Below are positions 36,664 through 48,240 of a stretch of DNA of 64,000 bases, piece after piece. How positions within the stretch are numbered: the stretch's first letter is position 1; each line of letters starts with the position of its first letter. The stretch is taken from contig JAFFJZ010000002.1 of NCBI GenBank assembly GCA_018340375.1, positions 27,856,001-27,920,000 of the forward strand, in the 5' to 3' direction. The stretch is from Gonatopus flavifemur (lineage: Eukaryota > Arthropoda > Insecta > Hymenoptera > Dryinidae). The position numbers and the translations under genes are program-made. The notes under the pieces are model-generated. The model ran no database searches. It was not told where the DNA came from and was given only the letters and a program-made list of their open reading frames with translations.

Positions 36664-37346
36664 ACTAGGTCTGCCAAACTCGTTATTTTTTCAATCATTA
36701 ACAAATATGGAGACAAATGGCACAACATTGGTAAGAGAATTCACAATATTTGTCGGTTCTCAGCGATTTCCATAATACAATGGCATAAACGAATGATATG
36801 CAAATGTTATTCGTGTAGCTTAATCACGAGTAGGAACGAGATATATCTCGAATTCACGAGAGAGAATATGATTTCGAAGATGTGATGTCATCTTCATAAT
36901 ACCATGATGATTGAAAAAACGTTGAGAACAATATACTCTCTAAATCCAAATTCGTAGAAAATACTGAGAATCAAAAAAATTTCCAACCTTCATTGAAAAA
37001 CAATCCCAAGTCTTTCACTGACTCAGATTGACAAAGTGAAATAATATAATATTTGCATACGAATCGATGTGACTGTTCATCATCATCATCATCATCATTC
37101 ATTTGGTATCTCTAATTCATATTAGTTGAATGTGGCGTCATATCAATTATAGACCTAATACGTGAAAGTGCAAATTGTTCCAGTCGAATGACTTGAATCG
37201 TTAAAAAATTCTTCGTAAGTATCTCACAGTCACTAAATTGATTTGATTTTAATCATTATTGGTTTTCTGCTCTCTTATAATGAAGTAATAAAAAAGTAAT
37301 GGTTCTTCATGAATGACGGGAACCAAATCATTTTCGTGAATTCTTC
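36664..37346. other. Non-genic stretch with a CAT microsatellite
   Basis: A (CAT)n run of about seven units lies at 37078-37098. Nothing else recognised. Confidence 0.5.
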
Positions 37347-37900
37347 ACACGAGGAAAATAATTTGCTGACGCAGCGAATCGAAATATTAATATACAGAAT
37401 AGGAAATTTTTTTGCCAAATAAACTGGATTGCTGAGACAGCAATGTGACTGACTAAAGCCGCAAATTTTTTGCTGCACCAGCGAAATTGGTAGTGTTATA
37501 TATAGAATAGCAAAAAATCGCTGTCGTAGCTAACATGATTGCTGTGACAGCAACTCTGTTAGAAAAATCTGTCTTAAACTTAACAATACTATTATGAAGT
37601 TTTTTACATAAACATTTTATTAAATTTCATACGAAATTTTGTATGAAATTTCATATTTTTATATTAAATTTAATAATCGTTCTTAAATTTAATATAGAAA
37701 CATGAAATTTCATAAAAAATTTCGTATGAAATTTGATAAAATGTTTATGTAAAAAACTTCATAATATTATTCTCAAGTTTAAGACAGATTTTTCTAACAG
37801 TGAAATATTCTGTTGTCATTGCAAAAAGTTTGCTGTTCCAGAAAAATAAACGCAGCGAACCCAGATTTCACTGTCATAGCGAATTTCTTTTTCTCCGTGC
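37347..37900. repeat. Outer TIR element (CACGGAG family), interrupted
   Basis: ACACGAGGAAAATAATTTGC and TGACGCAGCGAA at the left pair with TTCACTGTCATAGCGAATTT and CTTTTTCTCCGTGC at the right. GCTG(T/A)CA(G/T)AGC words repeat throughout. Element 55679-55961 has the same tips and AGCGAA words. The palindrome at 37554-37802 is inserted inside it. Confidence 0.65.
37554..37802. repeat. Inner palindromic MITE, 249 bp
   Basis: Arms of more than 100 bp are almost fully complementary, from CTGTTAGAAAAATCTGTCTT at the left to AAGACAGATTTTTCTAACAG at the right, including CATACGAAATTTTGTATGAA and TATAAATTTAATA-type sequence near the centre. It sits within the 37347-37900 element. Confidence 0.85.
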
Positions 37901-38132
37901 AAGTTTTTGTAATAAATCGCAAGAAGAAAATTTGAAGTAAGAAATTGAAGATTCCAATTTATACGCAACTTTTCAGCCAAATTTTACTACGAGCTTTATA
38001 AAATTCAGCGTTCAGTATTGTAAATTTCAATTACACCTGTTAATTTTTGCACGATATTCGCGCGACCTTCTGTATTTTCATGTAAAAATTAATTCTCTAA
38101 ACTTCATGTAAAAATTAATTCTCATCGTTCCC

Positions 38133-38363
38133 ACATTGAGAATCAAATTTCTTAGACTGGAAAAAAATTTTCTTCGCCCTCATTCTGATGAATCTTTTTT
38201 TTCAATGAAAGAAAATTCAGTTCAATGGAAAAAGTTTTCATCAAATTACAACAAAGAATATTCAAATTTCAGGTCAATGACTCATTGAAATGAATTTTTT
38301 TTCCCATTGGAAACACGATTTATCAGAAATTTTCTTCGAGGCTGAAAAATTGGGTTCTCAGTG
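38133..38363. repeat. TIR MITE, CACTGAGAAYCCAA family, copy 1
   Basis: CATTGAGAATCAAATTTCTT at the left pairs with AAAATTGGGTTCTCAGTG at the right; both sides then carry TTTTCTTCGCCCTCATTCTG / GAAAATTTTCTTCGAGG. The second copy is at 50560-50832. A 26-bp unit with CATGTAAAAATTAATTCTC is repeated twice in tandem just to its left (38079-38124). Confidence 0.75.
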
Positions 38364-38996
38364 CAATACAATCAAGAACCAAGCAAAAGTCTGAGATTTT
38401 TGTGAAAATGATCATATTTCCGAGTTCCATTTTTCTCCTTGTTTAGGGACAAAAAAGTACTAACATCGAAGGACTTTAATTGATTTTGAAATTACAACTG
38501 TACGATTAACCGATTAACAGCACAGTTCTATTGTAAATACAAACACTGGAAAGAACTAAAACTCGTAATATTCAACACTAGAAAAATTTATATGATTCAC
38601 TTATGAATGATCAAACACAAGCAGGCGTTGAAAGTAAATGTCATGTAATTGGTTCCATCGAAGTTATTCAAAGTCATGAAAACAACTTGATCTTTATAGC
38701 GTATCGAATCTCTAATTTTATTGAATTAATGGGAGCAGTTGAAAAGTTAGTTGTCCGATCACAACAACGGTGCATCGAATACACTGCTGTGGTATAACGA
38801 TGCATCACGTAAATTGTTGTCGGAAACAATAAACGTTCATTGTCTGTATTATAATGATAGAATAGTTTGAGAATAATGATATTATGGGGTTGTTAGAATT
38901 ATCGTGCACAATGAAGAGGACAATAATTGTTTTATACATTTTTCGAATTTCATCGCTTATTTTCGTATCAACGATACTTATGAATTTCATATGGCG
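38364..38996. other. Non-genic stretch
   Basis: A right-type tip (CCATTTTTCTCCTTG, about 38428-38442), like that at 36430-36440, suggests a third, degenerate copy of the ATAAAGCG family spanning roughly 37904-38455 around the MITE at 38133-38363. The 64- and 85-codon frames at 38603 and 38884 show no recognised domain. Confidence 0.35.
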
Positions 38997-39177
38997 TCGA
39001 AGTTTGAATCGTTTAAAAAAAACGAAACAAAAATCCAAATTTATTTATGTTCTCGAAATGACTCCTGATAACTGGAAACATCGTTTAAACAATGCATTGA
39101 GAGATTTTCAGTCTTTAACAAATGAGTATCTCGTTATTTGATCACTAATTCGTTCCAATAAACGATTCAAACTTCGA
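38997..39177. repeat. TIR element, GTTTGAATCGTTTA family, copy 1
   Basis: TCGAAGTTTGAATCGTTTA at the left and TAAACGATTCAAACTTCGA at the right are exact inverses (19 bp) around about 140 bp of non-palindromic sequence. A second copy with 16-bp tips lies at 40818-41016. Confidence 0.78.
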
Positions 39178-39425
39178 ACATATAATTTCATCTATACCAG
39201 AAAAAGTATACACGGAAAAAAAACTACCCAACTTATGAGCGCATATGGGTCCATTTTTTTCCGTTATAATGACAAAATTATTTATTGATTTAATCAATTC
39301 AAAGTAATAATGTACTAAAAAAATTAGTTGAATCAATGAAAAAAGTTGTTATTCTACACTCTGTAAATCCGAATAAGTGAGAAGTACTGAGAATCAGTGA
39401 ATTTCAATGGCGAATCATTGCTAAG
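39178..39425. other. Spacer with CACGGAAAAAAA tip
   Basis: A TACACGGAAAAAAAAC tip at 39209 and CCATTTTTTTCCG at about 39252-39265 may be a very short or deleted TIR element. Nothing else recognised. Confidence 0.35.
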
Positions 39426-39795
39426 TACACTGTGAGAAATACATGTAAAATTACATGCAATGAGTTCATTTAACCTGTTCAGGTAAAATGCATTTCCACT
39501 AAAATTTTGGCAGTCTTTTTATCCTGTGTGTCACCTGTAATTTCAGTACTACCAAAACCAGTACTGGTAAAATGAAATTATATCCACATGTCAATGTAAA
39601 ATTATTTGCATTCTGGTAAAATTACAGTTAACGCGTATGTGTAAATTTACCTTGGATGGATGTGTCAATTCACTGGTGTGTGTAGTTGGTAATTTTTACA
39701 TTAACATGTGTCATGTAATTTTACCGATACTGTATAGGTAAATCCTGTTGCCATTGACATTTGGTAAAATTACTACCAGAATTTTTTACAGAGTA
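39426..39795. repeat. TIR element built of GTAAAATTAC words
   Basis: TACACTGTGAGAAATAC at the left pairs with TTTTTTACAGAGTA at the right. The interior contains about ten copies of the words GTAAAATTAC, GTAAAATGA and AATTTTACC in both orientations, so much of it can fold on itself in alternative ways. Confidence 0.65.
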
Positions 39796-40817
39796 TGCCA
39801 CTGATTCGAACAGTGGCAGACTTAGCACTACTGATTCACCAGTGGAATTCACTGACTCTCAGGATTTTTCACTGATTTGGATTTAGAGAGCACGTACAGA
39901 AATTTAGACTCAAATTCACTATGGTACTTTGTAATCAAGGAATAGACTGAACTTACAATGAAATTTACTATGACGAGACAATAGAAGCTTGATCCAATTC
40001 GATTAGAAATTCAGTCTGTTCTTGGACCGCAATGATCCCACAGTAAATTTAACTACAAATTTCTCTTTGTGTAACGAAAAACATGGATCGACATGCGCTT
40101 CCAAGTTAATAGTTATTTCAACTAATCCTTTCCTCCGTGTGAGTTGATGATTCATGAAAAACAATTCTGTTGTTTCAGAAATTTTCTTCACTTTGCAATT
40201 TAAACCCAATGAATTGGAATTTTTTTCCCCCAATTATTGAGGAGTGAAGATGAAATTTTACATACCTTCGATAAAATCCTTTTTTATTATCGAATGTTAT
40301 ATAATGTACATACAAATATTATATTTGTTATACAAGCGTTATACAATTGTGTAACCCTGAGCAGCGTAGAAGATTCTAGGTTCCTTTCAGAGCTCATGTT
40401 CACTTCAGGAATATCGTGTTGCACGTCACTTCTGAATTCTGAGATACCCTATTTGTACGTCACGTATGAATTCAAAGTTGAAAATACATAGAAATCAAGT
40501 CATCCATACTATTTCAAGATTACATAAAATTGAGCGCAAATTATTATATTCAGTTGATTTTTTTTCCCAAGTATTTCGCTGTTAGACCGTATAAAACCGA
40601 AAATCTGATGTTATTTTCTCCTAGTTTTGAAGCAAACGCTCCAGAATATTTAGATCTGTACAGGTTCTCACAAAAAAAATCATGATATAACGACATAAGG
40701 TTTTCGTTGAGGTACAAGTCAAAACTTGAAAAATCCCATAATTGAGAAAAAACCAAAATAATCCCTGAAATTTTCCGAACTTTCCATCCTTCTAGAATCT
40801 TTCATAACAATGTTGTG
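39796..40817. other. Non-genic AT-rich stretch
   Basis: Open frames of 68-84 codons occur on both strands (40003-40233, 40237-40491, 40550-40756) without recognised motifs or splice logic. Confidence 0.35.
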
Positions 40818-41016
40818 GAAGTTTGAATCGTTTATAAAAACGAAACAAAACTTCAAACTCACGAAATCTAATAAATAATCGTTATTTATCTCCTGGATTC
40901 AGCTCCTTGAAACTATAAACATAGTTTAAAGTTGCACCGCAAGATTTTTTGGTATCAAATAGCTGAATATTGTCTTATTTGAGTACTGATTCGTTTCAAT
41001 AAACGATTCGAACTTC
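40818..41016. repeat. TIR element, GTTTGAATCGTTTA family, copy 2
   Basis: GAAGTTTGAATCGTTTATAA at the left and AATAAACGATTCGAACTTC at the right. The tips and the adjacent AACGAAACAAAA match copy 1 at 38997-39177, but the centres differ, as is common in deletion-derived MITEs. Confidence 0.72.
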
Positions 41017-41338
41017 AGCAGCATAAATATAAGGTTAAAACTTTCCGTGAATTTATAAACAAAAGAAGAAAAAATACAATCCAACAAGAACTTGATGAAT
41101 TCTTTATAAAAACAAAAGAAAAACATCGATACCATCAAATATCTTGAGATACCATGAGATCTTTACGGTTCCCTCAGGTTTTTCCTATGTTATGAACAAT
41201 CAGATTTGTACATAAATCCGTTCATTTCATCTTAACTACGAAGAAATAATTTCTGTATACAAAAGTTTCTGATCTTCGAATGAATTTTGAAATTTGAATT
41301 GGGGTCCATGGCATTTTCGTTTTCTTTTCATCATAAAT

Positions 41339-41652
41339 ACACGGAGAAAAATGCCACTCGAAAATATAAGACTTTTCCTTACAATTCTCAATCAACCAGA
41401 AACAGGAAGGTTTGTCAAATGAATTTTCACATGAAAATACGGAAGATTACGAATAATGCGATAAAAAGTAATATGTAGAATTGGAATTTCCAACACTGAA
41501 CGATGAATTTCATAAAGCGTATAGCAAAATTTGGTTGTTCATTCGTAATTTTCCGTATTTTTATGTGACAATTTATTTCACAAACCTTCTTGTTTTTGGT
41601 TCAGCAAAAAAAATAAGAAAAAGTCTCATATTTTTTTTCTGTTTACAGTGTA
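41339..41652. repeat. Palindromic TIR element, copy 2 of the ATAAAGCG family
   Basis: The left end TACACGGAGAAAAATGCC and the right end (reverse complement TACACTGTAAACAGAAAAAA) are followed by well-paired arms: ATAAGACTTTTCCTTA, AACCAGAAACAGGAAGGTTTG and ACATGAAAATACGGAAGATT each have an inverted partner at 41540-41640. Non-coding. Confidence 0.72.
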
Positions 41653-41665
41653 ATTGAGGGGATAT

Positions 41666-41943
41666 TACACGGAAAAAATTGGTGATCCACATTTTCGTTG
41701 ACTAGTATGTCACTTTTGGAGGAGGCACAAATCCGAGAAGAATTCATACACTGGATTTTACTAATTCGTTGACTTTGTCCATGATTTCACCGATGGAATC
41801 CACTTTTCATTTTGATTGTCGAAATAATGGAAAGAGTCAACGAATTATTAAAATCCAGAGTACGAATTCTTCTGGAATTTGTGCTCCGTCCCAAAGTGAC
41901 ATACTAGTCAACGAAAATTTGAATCACAAATTTTTCCCGTGTA
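41666..41943. repeat. Palindromic MITE, 278 bp
   Basis: TACACGGAAAAAATTGGTGA at the left pairs with AATTTTTCCCGTGTA at the right. The long arms include CGTTGACTAGTATGTCACTT / AAGTGACATACTAGTCAACG (exact) and CACAAATCCGAGAAGAATTC / GAATTCTTCTGGAATTTGTG. TTCGTTGACTTTGTCC / GAAAGAGTCAACGAA pair near the centre. Confidence 0.85.
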
Positions 41944-42018
41944 GGGGCGTCGCAGCAGCCAAATGTTTAATGAAAAATTCACGAGCAAAAATTTTAATTT
42001 CATCAAAATATTGCTGTG

Positions 42019-42203
42019 TACACTGAAAAAAAGGCTGGTAACAGTTATCAAATGATATTTTTGAATATGACCAATCAAATATTCGATAACATTAATCGAA
42101 TATTCAATAATGTTTATAAATTATGTTGATAATTATCGAATATTTGATTGGTCATATTCAAGAATATCATTTGATAACTGTGACCTGCCTTTTTTTCAGT
42201 GTA
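42019..42203. repeat. Palindromic MITE, 185 bp, TA-flanked
   Basis: TACACTGAAAAAAAGGC at the left and GCCTTTTTTTCAGTGTA at the right. The arms of about 80 bp are nearly complete (ACAGTTATCAAATGATATTT / ATATCATTTGATAACTGTGA, GACCAATCAAATATTCGATAA / TTATCGAATATTTGATTGGTC). The TA ends fit Tc1/mariner-type insertion. Confidence 0.88.
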
Positions 42204-42452
42204 AATTCGAGCGTTTGCCCGTAGTGGACCATCTTGGGCCCAGATCTTTCTGACCAGGGCCTGAACGGGGCCTGAAATGGATCGATTCACATTTCTACCC
42301 GGATAGTGTCACCGCAAGTGGAGAAATATGTGTCTTGTAACGTGACGCAAAGAAAACAACATTTTTTCTTGGAAAAATCGTGATCTGCCTATTCACAAAG
42401 TCCTTTGATTGAAATTCTTCACAGGGATAAGTCAAAGTGGAACTCTTTCACA
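42204..42452. other. Spacer, locally less AT-rich
   Basis: Contains TGGGCCCAGATC and CAGGGCCTGAACGGGGCC. No gene recognised. Confidence 0.35.
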
Positions 42453-42694
42453 CACTGAGGGAAAAAAGTCATTGAAGCAAAAAAATACTTCATCCAATGG
42501 TATCTATAAAATATTTCTTTGGACCGAATCAATACTCATCCAATCAATGGAATGGTTCTTAACTGCCCGAATTGTTTCATCAAATCGAAAACCAGTTCAT
42601 CCATTGAAGTAAAATTTCATTGATGTAAAGAAATATTCTATAGATACCATGGGATGCAATATTTTTTTGTCTCAATGACTTTTTTCCTTCAGTG
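42453..42694. repeat. Palindromic MITE, 242 bp
   Basis: CACTGAGGGAAAAAAGTCAT at the left and ATGACTTTTTTCCTTCAGTG at the right. The inner arms CCAATGGTATCTATAAAATA / TATTCTATAGATACCATGGG pair. Directly followed by CAGTG, a second copy of the tip. Confidence 0.82.
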
Positions 42695-42778
42695 CAGTGT
42701 TTAAAAAAAAGTCATCGACAGTAAACGCATTCATGAATGCACCAAAATTTCCTCCTAAATTCCCTATCCTTTGTTATG

Positions 42779-42799
42779 AAAAAAAAAAAAAAAAAAAAA
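42779..42799. repeat. Poly(A) run
   Basis: About 21 consecutive A residues. It could be an old retrotransposition tail, but no source sequence is recognised beside it. Confidence 0.7.
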
Positions 42800-42998
42800 C
42801 TGGAGGGAAAATTCCTCAAACATATCTTATTCGACATTCTGAGATATCTTAAAGACATGCTGAATGTATTACAAGATATTCCAAAAACGACTAAAGGATG
42901 TCTCCTACATTTTTACAAATCTTAAAAGGTATATTGTAGAAATATCTTATGAATATGTTTTTTTAAGACATATAAAACCTTCATTTTTATCGAGGATA

Positions 42999-43966
42999 TT
43001 AACCTTTAAACTGTAATGTCTAAAAAAATCACACTATTGGTAAACATCGGTCTCACATACCGCTGATATTATTTACTCAGATTTTGAGCAACTTGAGGTT
43101 ACAAAAGTATGTTTTTGACTATTTTCGGAATTATGAAAGATACTACAATAGAAAAATCAGCACGCATTTCAATATATTAGGAATATAAAATATATCCTGC
43201 TGAAAACTGCTGCCAGATCTGCTCGAAAAATGGTCGTCAGGTATTGAGCGGTTTTTGGGTCTGGAAATCTGCTCAGGAACTGACAAACTTCCAACTTGAT
43301 TCTCTCCGGAATTGCTGAATCTCAATATTCTGTCAAAACCTATATAGCGAGAAAAATTTGTCAATTTTTGACCAGATATCCCAGTTATAGATTATGAACA
43401 GAACCATCCTAAAATTTGCTGTCATTTTTTGACTGGATGTTCGGATTTGGTGATTCCAGACGAAATCGGGTAGAAAGTTTGCAAGTTTGTGGACCGATTT
43501 ACAGAGATAAAAACCTCTCAAGACCTGAAAAATATTTTGTGAGTGGATCTGACAGCAGTTTCAAGCAGAGTGAGTCATTCATCTTAAAAACTCTGTTTTT
43601 TTCAGTTTTCAGTGTGTCATAATACATTATCATTAGTAGTGATCAAAGTGATGATATCAAAATAGGACAGTGAATCGAAATGTAATCTCATTCCAATGAG
43701 CCGATAAAATACCAACCCGCACAACCTTGCAAAAAAACTTACACAAACGGTAAACACCGGTCTGCTAGACCGCTACACTTTGAAAATCCAATCCGTATGG
43801 AAACTACTTGATGAATGGCGGAACGCGTGATACAGCATTTGGTTTGGTCATGTGAAATAATAAGGTACTCATGATTTTGAGCATCTCTTGCGACGATTCA
43901 TGAATTTATGAACAAATGAAATTCTATTAGCGGTATGTGGGACCCACATTACAGTTTAAAGGTTAA
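42999..43966. repeat. TTAA-flanked TIR element (piggyBac-like), 968 bp
   Basis: TTAACCTTTAAACTGTAATG at the left and CATTACAGTTTAAAGGTTAA at the right are exact inverses including the TTAA. A second inner repeat (CACATACCGCT at 43053, inverted GCGGTATGTGGG at 43930) and another inner palindrome (CTGCTGAAAACTGCTG at about 43197 against CAGCAGTTTCAAGCAG at about 43552) suggest nesting. A separate GGTAAACACCGGTCTGCTAG copy of the subterminal word is at 43748. The interior frames (43143-43622) are non-recognisable. Confidence 0.78.
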
Positions 43967-46965
43967 ATTTATATAGACTTTTTCCACCATAGATGTCTTG
44001 CAAAAAGCAACAACAAGCTTCATTATATTGAAAGAAATTTCACTACCGAATATGGCTTGATTTCATTTTTCTCTATTGACAGTAAATAATTCAAACAGTC
44101 ATCTCTCATATCAAATTTTATAACAGTATTTAATCTCAAGTGCATAATTCCTTATCGTATAATATATTCCATCAGTTCCTCTATATTGTTGCTAAAAAGT
44201 TTACGTAAAGTTGTCATCGCCTCGAGGAACTACTTTTTTTCCCCAAATTCTTACGCCCGAGTCCCGTTGAGATTATTCGATTCAATCGACAAAAAATCGA
44301 CAAGTCATTATGAATTTAGTATCAAATATTACGTCAAGTAATAGATTTTTAATACCAGTTAATACCTTTTGGAAAAAATTATATATCCTATAGATAAACA
44401 TTGCATCAATCACAAAAAGTGTATCGTATATTTAAAACGTTTTTCATCCATCCAGTGTTCTTAGTTGTCAAATTATTACGATATATATATATACACATAC
44501 AGACCACGTTGAATATATTATCTACAAGTTTGATTTGTCACGTATATGTGTACAAAGTATTTCAAAAAAATATTGCTTCCATTGCAACACAATTTTCCCA
44601 GATTGTATGAACAATTCTACACAAATTCCATCAAAACACAAGGTTTCATAAAGAAACTTGTTCAAAACGTGTTCAAATACAAATTAATTTTGTGCGTACC
44701 GGCGTTGATTTTGTTAATGCAATAAACATATTTTCATCAAATCAACGTTTATATACAGTTATCAAAACTCCTAATAGAATCCCCGAACGTTTATTTTCAT
44801 TTTAAATATGGCTGAGATGAAAATTGTTCGAAGAAAGCATTCCATCAAGATGAATATACAATTTTCATGATAAAATCTCAACGAGAACTCGTTGTGATGA
44901 GGAAAAGTTGTTTAATCTTTCTTTAATTAGATACTTTCATCGTATATGAAAACGCTATATTCGTACACCGGATGTCGTTGAAAACTTTGCTGAAACGTGA
45001 TTCGAGAAACGTTATTCTTATGATAAGTTCAAATAAAAATAAATAAAATAGATTGATGGTTGAATTTGAGAAGAAAAAAAAAACAAATTTTCTGACAAAT
45101 CTATAAAATATCGAGGTGAATTTTTCAGTTTCCGTAGGACTTGATACATTGTTAATGAGTTGTGAAACTGCTCTACCCATACTACTCCATGAACGAGTTC
45201 AAACGTTCCATGACTCTTATCATTCTCTTATACAGTTGGAATATCAGATTGCATAATGTGGACAGAGAGAAAATAAATCTCACCTTCAAGCATTTATGCA
45301 GTATAACAGACGATAAAATAAGTTGTATAACATTATAATTGTGAAACATCTTTGGTATATTCTTTGGTATCTGTATATCCTTGAAAATAATTAAAAACAT
45401 ACTTCTTGTAATGATTGAAATCATCAATTTTGGCGTTTAAAACAAAATTCTATCAATGAATTCACAGAATTTTAGACGAATCTGTACAGTTCGGCATAAA
45501 AATTCAACAATTGATGACTCGAACTTTAATATTGATGAACACCAATCCAATTGCTCTAATTTAAGATTTCAAAAAAAGAATCGCTAATGGGTTTTCCCAT
45601 GAATTACGATTCCAATGCATCACGTTGAAATTCTTAGAATCAATACGTTGTTTAGGATTTGTCAATATAGAAAGATTTTTTTCATTCATTGTTTAGCCAG
45701 TGAAGGGTGTACAAAAGCAAATGTTCTGAGACGGAGCATAAGAGCCTAGAGCTACCTACCCAGGGCGTGGCTCTTAATATAAGAGAAATAAGAAAGGAAG
45801 CAGAGCACGAGAGACGAGATGTATATATGTATATACTTATAACTTGAGTCTATGAGTTCATGACTACTACGTGTTACATATCGAACGAATCCAGACTTGG
45901 AAAGGCCTTTACACACAGTTTAGAGGTAGTTAAGGAGGTAGAGAGAAGTGCGCAGCACGGTGGACGCCACCGGAATGTTAACTTCCCATGCTGTACGTTC
46001 GTTCCGTATAAATTCAAAAAGAAAATCCAAGGAAAGAAAGGCATTCGGCATTCGCTATTACAACAAATCCACCGCCTTTGTATATACATATACACACTTG
46101 TGTGGGATACAGTACGTATGTTTCGGGCAAGGTCGTGATCTCGGAACACTCACGGATCCTTCTTAAAATTCCACACAAATGACTCCGTTACCAATTATTA
46201 TTCCACCTAGAACGTAATTCTCACACCATAATACACCTCTTGAGATTTATTTTCATCCTTCTGCTCATTCACTTTCTGCGATCAATATTTTCCTTGTGTT
46301 TTTCTCGATACGATCGTCAAACTCATCGTTTGCACTTGGACCATGCGAATTGGAAATATCCCATTGTTTTCTGAACGATACACGACGGAACAAATTACAA
46401 AACCGTTTATTATATCCCCATTATATCTAATCGATAATGAGAATCGAATCATGTCATACGCTCGAGCTCATTCTTGAGAAAACAAATGATGTTCATGAAT
46501 ATAAAATTGGAGCAAAGTTCAATAATACCGATGAAAGTGAAAATCTACGTTACATTATCTTATCGATGGGAAAGTATGAGACATAATCAGTGTAATAGCG
46601 AATATCCAATCTTATTTAACATTCTGTTTTCTTATACAAAATTTATGATCATTGCGATACAACTCACGACAAAGCCAGAACACGTTTCAAAGCACTGCTC
46701 GAAACATTGAAGTTCGGAATTTTTGTTTTATAATTCGACGTCTGATTCTATGACTCGCTCTGTGAATTGAAATTTCATTTTGAAATTTGAATCAACATCG
46801 CTAATAAATTATTTCATGGAGAAAAAAGCAAGCAAAATTTTCCCATGGATTCATTTCTGTGGAGATTCATTTCATTTTTCAAGGGTAATCCCCTGTTTTA
46901 TTATATTTCCCATGATTTATAATTTGAAACTACAGAAAATTTTTGAACTGAACAAATTAGTACCT
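43967..46965. other. Long non-genic stretch with a less AT-rich block
   Basis: No gene recognised. The block 45700-46170 is noticeably richer in G and C, low in repeats and open on both strands (92 and 91 codons), with words such as GTGCGCAGCACGGTGGACGC. It may be a conserved untranslated first exon, promoter or enhancer; neither translation shows a known motif. The rest is AT-rich. Confidence 0.4.
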
Positions 46966-47236
46966 GCCTGAGTAGAAATTCATGTTGGGTTTTCGATCGG
47001 GACCAAATCTGGAAAGCCTTATCTCAAATCAGGTCCTGATATGGAATGTAAACGCACCGTTGTATCCGAGCCCGATGTAATGGACTATGTGATAGGGCAT
47101 GCCAAATTACAAACTTAGCAGGGCCAGATCTGGTTAACCCTAATCAGACGTACCAAATCATGCCCGGATCAGGTGTGCTAAAATAAGGTGAGCCCAATGA
47201 ACATGAGGCTGGCCATACAATTTTTCTGCTCGGGTG
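46966..47236. repeat. Possible TIR element
   Basis: GCCTGAGTAGAAATTCATGT at the left pairs with GTATGGCC-distal ATACAATTTTTCTGCTCGGGTGC at the right (CCYGAGYAGAAA tips). The interior carries several CAAATC / GATCAGG / TCAGGTCCTGA words, like those in the element at 23148-23972. Confidence 0.5.
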
Positions 47237-48240
47237 CGTGGATTAGGTGGAACGGGGAGTTTATTCAATTCTACCAAACAAATAGGGATGATTGAATATC
47301 TTTTTGAATGTCTTTTAAACTTGAGAATTTGAATTTTTTGCTATAGTGAATGGTTTTCATTACCCCAATGGATTCTGATTGAATTGAATTGAGTGAGATT
47401 GCAGGAAAACATTGTCACCCATGTCAGCTCGAGTCTAGACCCATGTGTGTATGGAACTGATGGTCCAATCATGCACCAAGCTTGGCATAAGACCTGCCGA
47501 GACTTGTCTCAAACAATTCAATAAACTTGGCCCAGGCTTGGGAATGATAATATCAGGACAAGCTTGGGCCACTGGTTCGTTCCAGCCTAGTCCAAATGAT
47601 TCATATTTCAGTTCAAAGTTCTCCCTCAGAATGCCGTACGTGAATCATCTTAAAACCATAGATCAAATGTGCCAAGACTGGGACGAGCTTGGGTTTTTCC
47701 CAGTCTTGTTAATCCCTGCATGGGAAAGACATATCATGAAATCCTGTAGAGAGTTCTTCAAGATCAGTTGATTTCCGTGTATGATCACATTTTAAAGTAG
47801 CCTATTCCTATTGAGTCAAGTTTCATTCTTATTTAGATCAAATGTATCTATCTTAGTGTGTGAAACTGGAGTGTGGGGCCAATCATGGGGAGGAGATTGG
47901 ACTAGTCTTGGCCCGATAGTTATGCACAAGTTTCTATCCATTGTGAACTCGAAATTTGGTCACTAATTGAAAACACTGTGCCACTTACTTGTGTGGACAA
48001 CATCGGCTTAAATAATCATCTTAACGAAAGCTTGATTTTTACGCTTATGCCAAGCTGGTACCAAGTGTAGTTTTTGGCCCTTCCAAAGATACGAACAAAT
48101 GTCCCATGTCTAACTATCCATTGGAAACAGCAGGACAATCATGGGTCCAATTAATCTTGACGGACGTTTGTTCCTGATACACGTGCCAATACCTGCATGG
48201 GGAAACAGTTTCCGTCCAATTTCGGCCCTAGTTTTCAAAT
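47237..48240. repeat. Unclassified repeat-like segment with inverted CCAAGCTTGG words
   Basis: CACCAAGCTTGGCATAAGAC at 47471 pairs with GCTTATGCCAAGCTGGTACC at 48046. Further CTTGGGCC / GGCCCAAG-like and CATGGG words recur. A 108-codon plus-strand frame (47445-47771) crosses it but resembles no protein I know, and its content follows the repeated words. It is probably the body of another non-autonomous element. Confidence 0.45.

Noticed and set aside
42779..42799. Poly(A) run as evidence of a processed pseudogene
   Set aside because: No recognisable coding sequence or target-site duplication beside it.
45860..46149. Candidate protein genes on both strands
   Set aside because: Both strands are open for about 90 codons without motif, splice or start support; described as a non-coding island instead.
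47445..47771. 108-codon plus-strand frame
   Set aside because: Codons follow repeated CCAAGCTTGG and CATG words, with no recognised motif; treated as repeat body.
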